DNA of 64,000 nt from UBA11606 sp965243715 (lineage in GTDB: Bacteria; Actinomycetota; Acidimicrobiia; Acidimicrobiales; Aldehydirespiratoraceae), in NCBI GenBank assembly GCA_965243715.1, contig CBDEVU010000009.1, positions 496,001 to 560,000 of the forward strand. The letters run 5' to 3'. The notes under the pieces were generated by a model that had not been told where the DNA came from, ran no database searches, and saw nothing but the letters and a program-made list of their open reading frames with translations. A program made the translations under genes and the position numbers. The first letter of the stretch is position 1. Each line of letters opens with the position of its first letter. This document shows, piece by piece, positions 18,210-26,860 of this stretch.

Positions 18210-18235
18210 GCGCCGCAGTGACGCTCATGCGGCGC
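18210..18235. promoter_or_regulatory. GC-rich inverted repeat between tmRNA and P450
   Basis: Arms GCGCCGCA (18210-18217) and TGCGGCGC (18228-18235) are exact inverse complements separated by 10 nt. The element lies between the divergent tmRNA and P450 genes, 31 nt before the P450 ATG, where an operator would be expected. Confidence 0.4.
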
Positions 18236-18252
18236 ATTTGAATGTATTGGTG

Positions 18253-18258
18253 TATTGT
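18253..18258 (+). promoter_or_regulatory. -10-like hexamer of P450, probable leaderless start
   Basis: TATTGT ends 8 nt before ATG 18267 and no Shine-Dalgarno sequence is present, so transcription would start at or next to the ATG. Confidence 0.45.
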
Positions 18259-18266
18259 CAGGCCTT

Positions 18267-19541
18267 ATGAGTGACGCTGCACCCGTGCGACCTTCGACCG
18301 ACGAAACTTGGGAGGTCGGCGGACCGGTAGAGGATTGGACGACTGATTACGATATTCGCGACCCGTCTTACGTTGAGAATCCGGTGCCGATTTGGGCAGA
18401 AATGCGCGAGAGGTGCCCGATTGCCCACACCGAGCGTTTGGGTGGTTCATGGAACCCAACCCGTTTCGACGACCTGCGCGAGATGGCGAAGATGGTGCCG
18501 GAGTTGTCGTCTCGTCAGGTCTTGGTAATGCCGCCCCCGCCGGGGATGCCAGAAATGTCGCGCTACGAGCAGCAAATTGCCGCCGCGCCGATCACCGCCG
18601 ACCCGCCGATTCATTCGTGGACGCGCCGGATGTTGTTGCCCGCGTTCGCGCCGAGGGCCGTGACCTCGTATCAGGGCTACACCGAAGGATTGTGCCACTC
18701 GCTCATCGATGGGTTTATTGAAGTTGGCCAATGCGACGGTGCGGTTCAGTACTCCCAGCAGATCCCGCCGCGCGTCATTGCCCACATGATCGGGGTCGAT
18801 CCGGCAATGTCGGATCAGTTCGTCGATTGGGTCAATGCCTTGCTCGGGGAGGGTCTGGTGGACCCATCGCGTCGACTACAAGCCCGCGACGAAGTGTTCG
18901 CCTACCTAAACGAGGAGGTCACATCGCGCCAGCAAAACCCGCGTGACGATCTGCTCACTGATCTGCTCCATATCGAACTCGATCATCCTGACGCCAACAT
19001 CACTCCCGAGGTGGTCATCGGCATTGCCAACCTTTTGATCGTCGCGGGCATTGACACCACGTGGAGTTCGATTGGCTCCGCGTTGTGGCACTTAGGCACG
19101 AATCCAAGCGACCGACAACGGCTGCTCAACGAACCCGAACTTCTGCCCACTGCGATCGAGGAGTTCTTGCGCTACTACTCGCCGGTCACGATGGCTCGGG
19201 TGGCCGAAAAAGACGTCGAAGTTGGCGACGTGTGTATCCACGCGGGCGACAAGATCCTGATGAACTTCCCCGCGGCCAACCATGATCCCGATCACTTCGA
19301 TAACCCCGATGAGTTCATCATCGATCGGGCCAAGAACCGACATCTCGCCTTCGGTTCGGGCATTCATCGATGCGCGGGATCGAACCTAGCCCGACTGGAG
19401 ATGTCCACCGCGGTACGGGTGTGGCTCGAACGGATCCCCGAGTTCGAGGTGAGCAACCGCGAGCCAATGAAGTGGGCGGGCGGCCAGGTTCGGGGGCCGC
19501 GCATCATGCCGCTATCGTTCCCAGCGGGCTCGAAACGCTAG
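18267..19541 (+). CDS. Cytochrome P450 (bacterial class I, CYP125/CYP142-like style)
   Basis: A 424-residue soluble P450. It has the I-helix motif AGIDTT near residue 258, the K-helix E-x-x-R (EEFLR) near 298, and the heme loop FGSGIHRCAG with the thiolate Cys at residue 369. Start ATG 18267 is preferred to the in-frame TTG at 18255 because of the -10-like hexamer 8 nt upstream. The family hydroxylates lipids, steroids or terpenes using electrons from a ferredoxin and its reductase; no dedicated partner is adjacent, so a general ferredoxin is likely. The subfamily cannot be fixed without a search. Confidence 0.92.
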   Translation: MSDAAPVRPSTDETWEVGGPVEDWTTDYDIRDPSYVENPVPIWAEMRERCPIAHTERLGGSWNPTRFDDLREMAKMVPELSSRQVLVMPPPPGMPEMSRYEQQIAAAPITADPPIHSWTRRMLLPAFAPRAVTSYQGYTEGLCHSLIDGFIEVGQCDGAVQYSQQIPPRVIAHMIGVDPAMSDQFVDWVNALLGEGLVDPSRRLQARDEVFAYLNEEVTSRQQNPRDDLLTDLLHIELDHPDANITPEVVIGIANLLIVAGIDTTWSSIGSALWHLGTNPSDRQRLLNEPELLPTAIEEFLRYYSPVTMARVAEKDVEVGDVCIHAGDKILMNFPAANHDPDHFDNPDEFIIDRAKNRHLAFGSGIHRCAGSNLARLEMSTAVRVWLERIPEFEVSNREPMKWAGGQVRGPRIMPLSFPAGSKR

Positions 19542-19557
19542 CGGAGGATCCCGAGTG

Positions 19558-20055
19558 TCAGTAGCGTCGGGCGGTGCGAGCAGAGGCTCTTTGCGCGTCG
19601 CGTTCGGCGTCGCGCTTGGCGATCTCTTGGCGGCGGTCGTGTTGTTTTTTTCCTCGGGCGAGAGCCAGGTCGACCTTGGCCCGTCCCTCCCGGAAGTACA
19701 CGGCTAGAGGGATGAGAGCAAGCTTCTCGCGGTTGACTCGACTGCTCCAGCGTTCGATCTCAGAGCGGTGGGCCAAGAGTTTTCGGCGACGGTCCGTGTC
19801 GTGGGCGAACGCCGCGGCGGAGTGGGAGTAGGCGGTGATGTGAAGGCCTTGGAGCCAGAGTTCGCCTTGGTAGAAGATTGCGTAGGCTTCTTGGAGTTGG
19901 ACCCTGCTTTCTCGTAGCGATTTGACCTCGCTGCCCTTTAGCATGATGCCGCACTCAAGGTGGTCGAGGATGTCATAATCACGGCGCGCCACCCGGTTGG
20001 TGGCTACGGCAACCGCCCCAGCGGGAATATCACGCTTCTTTTGCGACTTGGACAT
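19558..20055 (-). CDS. smpB: SsrA-binding protein SmpB
   Basis: A 165-residue protein with SmpB signatures: VATNRVARRDYDILDHLECGIMLKGSEVKSLR at the N-terminus (beta-barrel), SYFREGRAKVDLALA-type central block and a basic C-terminal tail (KRDAERDAQRASARTARRY) that enters the mRNA channel. It binds tmRNA and brings it to stalled ribosomes. The tmRNA gene lies 1.4 kb away on the same strand with the P450 between them. A TACCGT hexamer lies 8 nt before the ATG, suggesting its own leaderless promoter despite the Tad operon 43 nt upstream. Confidence 0.96.
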   Translation of the reverse strand: MSKSQKKRDIPAGAVAVATNRVARRDYDILDHLECGIMLKGSEVKSLRESRVQLQEAYAIFYQGELWLQGLHITAYSHSAAAFAHDTDRRRKLLAHRSEIERWSSRVNREKLALIPLAVYFREGRAKVDLALARGKKQHDRRQEIAKRDAERDAQRASARTARRY

Positions 20056-20063
20056 AATGGGTC

Positions 20064-20069
20064 ACGGTA
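20064..20069 (-). promoter_or_regulatory. -10-like hexamer of smpB, probable leaderless start
   Basis: On the minus strand TACCGT ends 8 nt before the smpB ATG (20055) and there is no ribosome-binding site between them. Confidence 0.4.
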
Positions 20070-20098
20070 CCGTCAAGTTCGTATTCGCGGAAGGTGGG

Positions 20099-20524
20099 TT
20101 AGCCCAATATCGACACCGTCTGCGTTCGGGTGATCGTGGTGGAGTCGAGGTCGCCGGGAAGGGCGGGGGCCATGATGAGTTCAACCTTGAGTCGTAAAGT
20201 GACCTCGAGTTGGGGCTCCACCCCGCCGGGATCAATAACCCGCACTTTTACGACCACGCTCTCCGGTAAGGGCCCCGCAGCTACTGATTCGCTCACGATG
20301 GCCGTCGCTTGCTTGACATCGAAACTGATGATGCTGGTGTCGCGCAGGTTATTAATATCGAGGGCGGCGAGGGCGTCGTTGGCGGCCGACGCGGTCACCG
20401 CGGTTAGCTCTTTTGCCCGCACCTGGGTGAGGCCAACGTCGATCACGAGCGCGCCAAGCACGATCATGATGAACACGGCGGTCGGGAACATCAAGAGCAC
20501 AGTTCCTCGCTCGGATTTCAGCAT
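20099..20524 (-). CDS. TadG/TadE-like pilus-associated membrane protein
   Basis: A 141-residue protein starting KSERGTVLLMFPTAVFIMIVLGALVIDVG, which is the pattern of Tad minor pilins: a basic start, a Gly, then one hydrophobic helix, followed by a small exported domain. It is the last of the Tad operon. Its ATG overlaps the stop of the preceding gene. Pseudopilins of this type are thought to be processed and to prime or tip the pilus. The exact TadE or TadG assignment is uncertain. Confidence 0.72.
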   Translation of the reverse strand: MLKSERGTVLLMFPTAVFIMIVLGALVIDVGLTQVRAKELTAVTASAANDALAALDINNLRDTSIISFDVKQATAIVSESVAAGPLPESVVVKVRVIDPGGVEPQLEVTLRLKVELIMAPALPGDLDSTTITRTQTVSILG

Positions 20525-20970
20525 GCGGCCGTCCCGCCAACTCCATCGCGAAACGGGTCAATTAGTTCGGTGAAGGTTGACTCGACCGCGGCAAGGTCCC
20601 CGAAGCCTCCGATGAACGGGATGGCGAGGACGGGGAGGTCGTAGGTCACGGTGATAGTGACTCGGGCGCAGCGAGCGAATCCATTGGGGGTGGCGGCGGG
20701 GAGTACTTTCGCTCGGCTGATGTCGCGCCCGTAGGCGGCGATTGCCTGCAGGGCCCGAAACTCAGCTTGAGATTGTCCGGCGGCGGCGTTGTCGGCTTCG
20801 ACGTAGGCTCGAGTGGCTTCGCGGGCGGCACTGCTGACCGCCAACCTGGCGTCGATTACTCCCCATGCGTTAGCGAACAGAAGGGTCCCGCTGATAAAAA
20901 CTAAGAACCCAAACGGGAGCACTTCGATCCCCCCGACTTGGCCTGCGTCGCCGCGACCGCGACGTATCAT
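20518..20970 (-). CDS. TadE-like minor pilin
   Basis: A 150-residue protein starting MIRRGRGDAGQVGGIEVLPFGFLVFISGTLLF, i.e. a basic stretch, small residues with a Glu, then a single hydrophobic helix, as in TadE proteins. The start was moved to ATG 20970, since a longer frame would overlap the neighbour and lacks pilin character. The exported part contains AREATRAYVEAD, typical of the TadE family after the helix. The start overlaps the stop of the next upstream gene by 4 nt. Confidence 0.75.
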   Translation of the reverse strand: MIRRGRGDAGQVGGIEVLPFGFLVFISGTLLFANAWGVIDARLAVSSAAREATRAYVEADNAAAGQSQAEFRALQAIAAYGRDISRAKVLPAATPNGFARCARVTITVTYDLPVLAIPFIGGFGDLAAVESTFTELIDPFRDGVGGTAAC

Positions 20971-21341
20971 TGGAACTCCTCGGTGCGAATCACGATCGTG
21001 CGATCGAGATGGCCGAGGGACAACAATCCCGCCATGCGAGCCGGGAGAATGGTGGGGTGATCGGCCACTATCCTTACCGTCACGACATCGTCGCTGGTAC
21101 ACGTCCAGAAGAGCTTGGCGTAACCCGCTTGGCCGTACTTGCCGAGCGTTTTGACAAAGTCGGCCTCAGCCGCGGCTACCGCCGTGCAGCGATCCCCGGA
21201 CGCGTCGTAGCCCGCGACGGTCCGCGCCGCTTCGTGAGCAGTGGCGGTGACCATGGAATGGGCGTAGAGGTTGAAGAGAACCTGTACAGCGGTGAACATC
21301 AACAACAAAAAGACCAAAAACCCGGCCGCGGTGCCAGCCAT
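20967..21341 (-). CDS. TadE-like minor pilin
   Basis: A 124-residue protein with one N-terminal hydrophobic helix (GTAAGFLVFLLLMFTAVQVLFNLY) followed by AHEAARTVAGYDASGDRC, matching the TadE pattern with a small disulphide-capable domain. Start ATG 21341 is the first usable start; the codons upstream encode SSSDRGAA, which resembles pilin leaders, so an unannotated rare start slightly upstream is possible. It forms a set with the two other minor pilins. Confidence 0.72.
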   Translation of the reverse strand: MAGTAAGFLVFLLLMFTAVQVLFNLYAHSMVTATAHEAARTVAGYDASGDRCTAVAAAEADFVKTLGKYGQAGYAKLFWTCTSDDVVTVRIVADHPTILPARMAGLLSLGHLDRTIVIRTEEFQ

Positions 21342-21397
21342 CGCGGCACCGCGATCAGATGAACTTGGTGGGTTCGTGCCGTGGTCAAGCGGCCCGA

Positions 21398-21622
21398 CTA
21401 TTTGCCGATTTTGTTGACCTCGCCTTCGATGTTGGATTCGGCGCTGCTCCAGATTCGGTCGAAGGCGACCCACATCGCGGCGCCGATGAACGCGGTGATC
21501 AGAACCGCGATCGCGGTGCTGATCACCCCCTCGCCTCGATCGCCGACCATGGCGCCGGTCTGCTTGTTGACGACGGAGACCAGCATCTGGATTTCCATCC
21601 AGGTCTGTGCGGTGATGGTCAT
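21398..21622 (-). CDS. Small Flp-type prepilin candidate
   Basis: A 74-residue protein with a short leader, then DRGEGVISTAIAVLITAFIGAAMWVAF: an acidic residue after Gly at the start of a single hydrophobic helix, as in type IVb (Flp) pilins. It is preceded by a strong ribosome site (AAGGAG), which fits an abundant subunit. It lies between tadC and the minor pilins, where the major pilin is often found in actinobacterial Tad loci. No other major pilin is in the locus. Confidence 0.7.
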   Translation of the reverse strand: MTITAQTWMEIQMLVSVVNKQTGAMVGDRGEGVISTAIAVLITAFIGAAMWVAFDRIWSSAESNIEGEVNKIGK

Positions 21623-21667
21623 GTTGTTGTGCTCCTTTTTTTGCGGTCGCGGGGGTGAGAAAGGTCA

Positions 21668-22570
21668 TCATGGGGTGAACTGGTTCAGGGCATCGACGAA
21701 GGGCACACCCATCAACAACACGCCGGGGATGAGAGCGGCAACCGTGACGGGGATCCAGACTTGCTGATTGCGACGTTCGATTAACTCGATGAGTTCACGC
21801 TGCGTCTCTCGACGAATGGAACGGGCTTCGTCGGCGATGAGTGGTCCGAGGTCAGCCGCTTCGCGGTTAAGGGCCAGGATGGAGACGAGGCGCTGGAGTT
21901 CTTCGACGCCTGCTAGATCGCTCCACTCCCGGAGGGCCTCAACCTCGGAGAGACCTTGGCGCATTCGCCCGATGACACGAGTCAAATCGGCCGAGCACGC
22001 GCCACTGCCCCGAGCGGCGACGCGACCAAGGGCAGACCCCAGCGACCATCCAGCTGAAGTAAGCGTGCCCAGTTGTTCGGCAACGACGGGAAGTTCGAGA
22101 AAGATGCGGCGCTGCCAAGCCGCCGATGCCGCCGCGACCCGTTGTTCGATGACCAAGAAGGTGAGGATGGGGGCTCCGATTACCGCAAGCACGGCTACTG
22201 GAACCGGCGCTCCGAACGAGGCTGATCCCAAGGCGCCGAGTCCGAAGGCCACCCCGGCCCAACTGAGTTGGCGAATTCGAAACGTGGTGACGTCAAGGGG
22301 CGAATGGATACGGCGTAGCCGGGTTCCGAGTTCTTCGCTGACCCCGAAGATTCGAGCCAACCGTTGTCCTACGGCCTGCGCCAGCGGTGCGACTACTTCA
22401 TGAAATGACGCCACCGACAGCAAGCCAAAGCGGACGCTTGGTCCCCGCCCGGGCGCGTATGGGGTAAGTCGATCAGCCAACGTGGGCCGTCGAAACCAGC
22501 GAAGCTCCGAAAGGACGAGGGTCAGTCCGGTAAAGGTCAAAAGACCCACGGCTACAAGGAGTCGGTTCAT
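21668..22570 (-). CDS. tadC: Tad pilus assembly membrane protein TadC
   Basis: A 300-residue type II secretion F-domain protein with an N-terminal membrane helix, a cytoplasmic F domain (about residues 140-250, LGSALGRVAARG...REWSDLAGVEELQRLVSILALNRE) and C-terminal membrane helices ending VPFVDALNQF. It forms the inner-membrane platform with TadB. The ATG overlaps the tadB stop (ATGA). Confidence 0.88.
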   Translation of the reverse strand: MNRLLVAVGLLTFTGLTLVLSELRWFRRPTLADRLTPYAPGRGPSVRFGLLSVASFHEVVAPLAQAVGQRLARIFGVSEELGTRLRRIHSPLDVTTFRIRQLSWAGVAFGLGALGSASFGAPVPVAVLAVIGAPILTFLVIEQRVAAASAAWQRRIFLELPVVAEQLGTLTSAGWSLGSALGRVAARGSGACSADLTRVIGRMRQGLSEVEALREWSDLAGVEELQRLVSILALNREAADLGPLIADEARSIRRETQRELIELIERRNQQVWIPVTVAALIPGVLLMGVPFVDALNQFTP

Positions 22571-23454
22571 TCGCGAAACACCCGTTGTTGCTGGGGAAGT
22601 TGCATGACTCGACCGGCCCAGGCCCAGCAGCCGATGACGAACAGCAAAGCGACGAGAACTACGGCCTGTCCGGTGCTGGTCTGGTAGGCCGATCGGCCCG
22701 CTCCGATCGACATTCCCGCCAGTGCCATACCAGCGGGGACTGCCAGCACAAAGATCCGCGCGAAACGGGCTCCGGCTTGACGCGAGCGGGCGTCCTTGCG
22801 TCCTTGCCCGTCCTGAAGCCGATCGGCGGCCAGCGCTTCGAGACGGCGGTCGAGATCGGTTCCCCCGAGTTCATGCGCGATGAGCATTGTCTCGCAGACC
22901 ATGTCAGCTGTCGGGTCGACTAGACGGTCTTTCAACACCCGAATGGTGCGTGAGAAATCAGTGGTGAGGAGCCATTCTCGGTGGGCGGCATCGAAGGCGG
23001 GCCGCAGTTCCTCGGGGCCGCGTCGGCCAACATCGAACACGGCGTGAGGGATGGAACGGCCCATCGAGTTGGTCTGTACTCGAATCTCTTCGATCATGCG
23101 TGGCCACGCGTCTTGGGCCCGTTGGCGCCGGTTCTGACGCCGGAGTCGGTACGACGCGACCGGAAATGAACCGACGAACAAGCCGAGCAGGATCGCGGGA
23201 ATCAGTCGGCCGAAGACAGCGTAGGCCATGCTGGCTCCGAGTAGGAACAACATGATGACCACGGCGAAGAACTCGCGATGATTGACATCTTCCAAACCGG
23301 CCTGCCGGAGCCAGGCGTCGAGGTCCACCCGCGGGCGTTTGATTCGGCCCGACACTCGAGGGCCGAACCCCAACCCGCTCCAGCGGTAGGCCAGCGCAGT
23401 GTAGAGCCAGTAAACGCCGAGCGCCGAGGCAAAGGGGAGCAGCAGTGCTATCAC
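22567..23454 (-). CDS. tadB: Tad pilus assembly membrane protein TadB
   Basis: A 295-residue platform protein with N-terminal membrane helices (VIALLLPFASALGVYWLYTALAY), a cytoplasmic F domain and C-terminal helices. I chose GTG 23454 because it overlaps the tadA stop by 4 nt (GTGA), as in the other junctions of this operon, and because the longer frame adds only a Pro/Arg-rich tail with no homology. Works with TadC and the ATPase TadA. Confidence 0.87.
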   Translation of the reverse strand: MIALLLPFASALGVYWLYTALAYRWSGLGFGPRVSGRIKRPRVDLDAWLRQAGLEDVNHREFFAVVIMLFLLGASMAYAVFGRLIPAILLGLFVGSFPVASYRLRRQNRRQRAQDAWPRMIEEIRVQTNSMGRSIPHAVFDVGRRGPEELRPAFDAAHREWLLTTDFSRTIRVLKDRLVDPTADMVCETMLIAHELGGTDLDRRLEALAADRLQDGQGRKDARSRQAGARFARIFVLAVPAGMALAGMSIGAGRSAYQTSTGQAVVLVALLFVIGCWAWAGRVMQLPQQQRVFRE

Positions 23455-24752
23455 GAGAGGCGGTCCGCTCCCAAAATGTCGTGGATGTCGACATCCGCGT
23501 CGGCTAAGGCTCGGCCTACCCGTTGGGGGAGGTGGCCGCTCCACTCGAGGACCGCGGTTTTAGTGGCACGAACAAAGACATCAGTGGCGGTGAAGGTGGT
23601 GGCTTCGCTGCCCGCGTTGTTTTCCTCGACACAGATGATGGAGTCAACCCTCGGACCGGCGGGGGTTCTGACACAGTGGACAACGACGTCGACCGCCTCG
23701 CTCACCAGACTGTTCAACGCCGACATTGGAAGTTCGTTGCTGGTGTCGGCTAGCTGACAGATAAAGCGCAGTCGGGTGAGGGCCTGACGGGCGGAGCCCG
23801 CGTGGATGGTGGTGAAACCCTTGACGCCGGACGAGAGGGTGAGCAACAGCGGAAGAGCTTCGCGATCACGCACTTCGCCAACAATTGCCACGTCGGGCGC
23901 CATGCGGAGGAAGCCCGCTACTAGACGGCGAAGGTCGACCTCGGGCCGGTCCGCACGGGCGGCTCGGGTCTGCATCGATGCGACATTCGGTAAGGGGATG
24001 TCGGCTTCGAAGACCTCCTCAGCCACCACCACGCGCAGCGACGGATCAAGTTCCGCTGCGCAGCAGTTGAGCATCGTGGTCTTGCCCGCGCCAGGTGCGC
24101 CAGCAAAGACAATGGTTTGTCGGGCTCTCACACAGCCTCGCAGAAACGCTGCCGCACGGGCGGTTAGCATCGAGCGATCGACCAACTCGTCGAGACGGCG
24201 AAATGTCACGCCGGTGAACTTTCGGATGTTGACTATGATGTGGCCACCGCGCGCCACGTCGCCGTGAACTATGTGGAGTCGGGCGCCATCGTCTAGTTGG
24301 GCGTCTTGCAGCCCAACGCTCGCGTCTAGTTTGCGGTGCGCGGCTGAGGCGTCGTCGAGCACCTTGGTCAGCGTGCGGATGACATGTTCGTCGTCGTGAA
24401 AGACTTCGTCGTGATAACCGCTCTGGCCCTTGTGTCGCTTGACAAATATTACGTCGGGGGCATTGATCATTATTTCCCAAACGTCGTCATCGGCAAGCAG
24501 GGGGCTGAGCGGTCCGTAGCCGGTGAGGTTGCGCATGGCTCGCTCGGCGATGCGCTCGCCGTCAGTTAGCGGATAGCTCCGCAGACCGCGGCGAAAGTCG
24601 TCGTTCCAGCGAGCGATTTCTTCATCCACGAGATCGCTCAGCGTCTCGTGGGTGCCAGAACTGTTGAGGTCGATTGCTTCTTCTTTGGCCCGCTGTTGCA
24701 CCGTTTGCTCGATCTCGTCGAGGGGCCACGGTTCGATGACCGGATTGGTCAT
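23451..24752 (-). CDS. tadA: Tad secretion ATPase TadA (CpaF family)
   Basis: A 433-residue GspE/PilT-family ATPase. It has Walker A GAPGAGKT at residues 218-225, the acidic Asp box (VVAEEVFE), Walker B with IVGEVRDREALP and the His box TTIHAGSA. It powers pilus extension, and possibly retraction, at the cytoplasmic face. The ATG overlaps the stop of the tadZ-like gene upstream. Confidence 0.93.
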   Translation of the reverse strand: MTNPVIEPWPLDEIEQTVQQRAKEEAIDLNSSGTHETLSDLVDEEIARWNDDFRRGLRSYPLTDGERIAERAMRNLTGYGPLSPLLADDDVWEIMINAPDVIFVKRHKGQSGYHDEVFHDDEHVIRTLTKVLDDASAAHRKLDASVGLQDAQLDDGARLHIVHGDVARGGHIIVNIRKFTGVTFRRLDELVDRSMLTARAAAFLRGCVRARQTIVFAGAPGAGKTTMLNCCAAELDPSLRVVVAEEVFEADIPLPNVASMQTRAARADRPEVDLRRLVAGFLRMAPDVAIVGEVRDREALPLLLTLSSGVKGFTTIHAGSARQALTRLRFICQLADTSNELPMSALNSLVSEAVDVVVHCVRTPAGPRVDSIICVEENNAGSEATTFTATDVFVRATKTAVLEWSGHLPQRVGRALADADVDIHDILGADRLS

Positions 24753-26044
24753 GGGGTGTCCTCGGTGAAGGAACCGAGCGAGCCCGGAACAAGTGCGACC
24801 AGTTGGGCAGCGGTGGCCTGGGTTTTCTGGATTAGGTCGGCCAGTCGGGCCGTTGATTCGATATAGATGGGGCGACCAAGTACCGATGGCAGTCGTACTC
24901 CGTCGTGAATCGCGTCGTCGAGTTCGCGTCGTTCGGGAAGGTAGATTGGTGCCCCGAGGTCCTGTAGTCCCTCATGGCGAGAGATCAAGATTTCGATGGC
25001 CACGGCGGCCTCGACCCGACGCCGCGGCGAACGGTGGGCGCGATTGATCACCAGGATCATTCGCTCGGCGCTGATGCCGAAGGTGGCGAGTTCGCGCACG
25101 GTTCGAGCCAAAGAATGTACGCCTTTGGCTGATCCCGTGCTGACGATGACAACGAGGTCGGCTCGGCTAAGGGTGGTGCGGGCGATGAGGTTGCGATCCT
25201 CGACGTCGAGAGACCCGGTGTCGGACTCTCCTTCTACATCGGCATCGACGTCGGCGACGACGAGACGGTAGGAGCGCATGAGCCCGTCCAAAGCGGCTTC
25301 GAGCGCTCGTGGTCGAATCGCGGTCCAGTCGCGGTGGCGGCGCAAACCGAGCAGCAGATGGTAGCCCCGGCCAGTGGCGTCAAAAACCATCGATCGAACG
25401 TCGTCGATGGGAAGGCGACCAGAACGGTGGCCTTCGGCGAGTTCTTGCAGACCTGGAATAACTTCGCGTGAGTCGTGCAGCATGGCTTGCTCGCCGTTGA
25501 GCGCGAGGTCGGCGAGTACTACCAGACCGGCGTTGCTGGCGTCGTCGGCGAGGCTCTGGGCGAGGGCCATAGCGACCGTGGATTGGCCAGTACCGCCTAC
25601 GCCGGTGACGGCGATGAGTCGACCCCGCCAAGAGATGTTGGTATCGAGTTCGCGGTCGGGAACGGAGGCCGTGACTCGGCTAATGGGGGTGGCGTGTTCG
25701 GTGAGTACGGCCATCAGGTCGGCCCGCTCAAAGGATGCCGGAAGTAGGCTGTTGACCCCGAGTTCGGCCCAGTCTCGATCACTTACCGGATCGACGACTA
25801 AGACGGCGGCTCCGGCGGTGCGGGTGGTGTCGACGAGGTCTCGGTCGAGGCCGCCGACGTCGCCCCCCACGAGCAGCGCGGAGTAAGCCCTACCCCCGGC
25901 TAGGCGAGCGCGAACCTCGTCGGGAGATACGCACTTGATAAAATCAACCGGAACGGCGGCGGCGGTTGACCATCGGGCGAGTTCCCTGAACCACCCGGCT
26001 CGGGGGTGGGCTAGGCCGAGGACAACCCAGCGGTCGTCTCTCAT
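24749..26044 (-). CDS. tadZ: TadZ/CpaE-like ParA-family protein with altered P-loop
   Basis: A 431-residue protein: a receiver-like N-terminal domain (about residues 1-130) followed by a ParA/MinD-type domain. The P-loop reads GVGGTGQST near residues 148-156, with Gln where the conserved Lys of Walker A normally lies. The family sets the polar location of Tad pili; several members are known to have atypical ATP sites. The gene lies between cpaB and tadA and overlaps both. Confidence 0.85.
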   Translation of the reverse strand: MRDDRWVVLGLAHPRAGWFRELARWSTAAAVPVDFIKCVSPDEVRARLAGGRAYSALLVGGDVGGLDRDLVDTTRTAGAAVLVVDPVSDRDWAELGVNSLLPASFERADLMAVLTEHATPISRVTASVPDRELDTNISWRGRLIAVTGVGGTGQSTVAMALAQSLADDASNAGLVVLADLALNGEQAMLHDSREVIPGLQELAEGHRSGRLPIDDVRSMVFDATGRGYHLLLGLRRHRDWTAIRPRALEAALDGLMRSYRLVVADVDADVEGESDTGSLDVEDRNLIARTTLSRADLVVIVSTGSAKGVHSLARTVRELATFGISAERMILVINRAHRSPRRRVEAAVAIEILISRHEGLQDLGAPIYLPERRELDDAIHDGVRLPSVLGRPIYIESTARLADLIQKTQATAAQLVALVPGSLGSFTEDTP

Positions 26045-26760
26045 GGGTCAACTTCGATTGGCGTGCTCACGGAGTCAGGGAACTCGTCGTTGAGGGCACG
26101 TGTCGACCGCACAATCGTTATGTCGGCGACTTGGGTGAGGTGCGCGATGTCCATCACATCGACGGGGTCGTCGACGGCGAGGGTGAGGATTCCGCGGCCG
26201 CTAGACGCGATCTGTTCTGGTTGCGTATCGATCGACAAGACCGGCACGTCCTCGACGGCGAGCACGGTGGTGGCCCCGAAGGTGGCGAGAATCGTGACTC
26301 GGTCGCCCGCCTTAAGCGAAGCGGGGCTGCGTTCGAGAGGCACTCCGAAGGTGAGTTCGTGGACCTCTCCGATTGGTTCACCATCTACCGCCGAAGAACC
26401 AATGACATCGCTCAACTCCAGGAGTGATCCCGCGGCGAGATCACGCACCGTGACCGCACCGTCGATGCCATCGATGGAGTTCACGACGCGGGTGGCGAGT
26501 TCCGCGCTGAGGGTCATGGGTTCGAAGATGACATCGTTGGCGGTGAGGGCTTCGCCCGCCCTCAGGTTGCGGCTGACCACGAGATAGCTTGTGGTAGGCC
26601 CGTCGTTGCCACTAGTTGCGATGGCGAACGATCCGATGGCGGCGATGGTGATGAGTAACGCCCCGGCGAAGGCTCGTCCGCTGGGTAGACCGCGTCGGGG
26701 CGTAATCGTTTTGGTCGCTGGATGTTCGAGGTTTGCCTCGTCGGCCGAGTTGGTCGTCAT
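26041..26760 (-). CDS. cpaB: CpaB/RcpC-like SAF-domain protein
   Basis: A 239-residue protein with one N-terminal membrane helix (ALLITIAAIGSFAIA) and a SAF domain: YLVVSRNLRAGEALTANDV and LAAGSLLELSDV. It matches Flp pilus assembly protein CpaB. The start ATG 26760 is preferred because GAGGGAG lies just upstream; the longer frame adds 17 residues with no ribosome site. It is the first gene of the Tad operon. There is no secretin gene, as expected for a cell without an outer membrane. Confidence 0.84.
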   Translation of the reverse strand: MTTNSADEANLEHPATKTITPRRGLPSGRAFAGALLITIAAIGSFAIATSGNDGPTTSYLVVSRNLRAGEALTANDVIFEPMTLSAELATRVVNSIDGIDGAVTVRDLAAGSLLELSDVIGSSAVDGEPIGEVHELTFGVPLERSPASLKAGDRVTILATFGATTVLAVEDVPVLSIDTQPEQIASSGRGILTLAVDDPVDVMDIAHLTQVADITIVRSTRALNDEFPDSVSTPIEVDP

Positions 26761-26860
26761 TTCCACTCCCTCAGCGTCGAAGTGGTGCCGGTTCACCACC
26801 TCGGTGTTCAAATATTATTAAACCGCACTAAAAGGTATGAAAGTCTGCTATCATATTATT
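26761..26860. promoter_or_regulatory. AT-rich divergent promoter region with a 9-nt direct repeat
   Basis: The region between cpaB (minus) and the HTH gene (plus) is markedly AT-rich compared with its surroundings. ATATTATTA occurs twice, at 26812-26820 and 26853-26861, 41 nt apart. On the plus strand TATCAT (26849-26854) ends 6 nt before ATG 26861, giving a leaderless start for the HTH gene. Confidence 0.5.
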
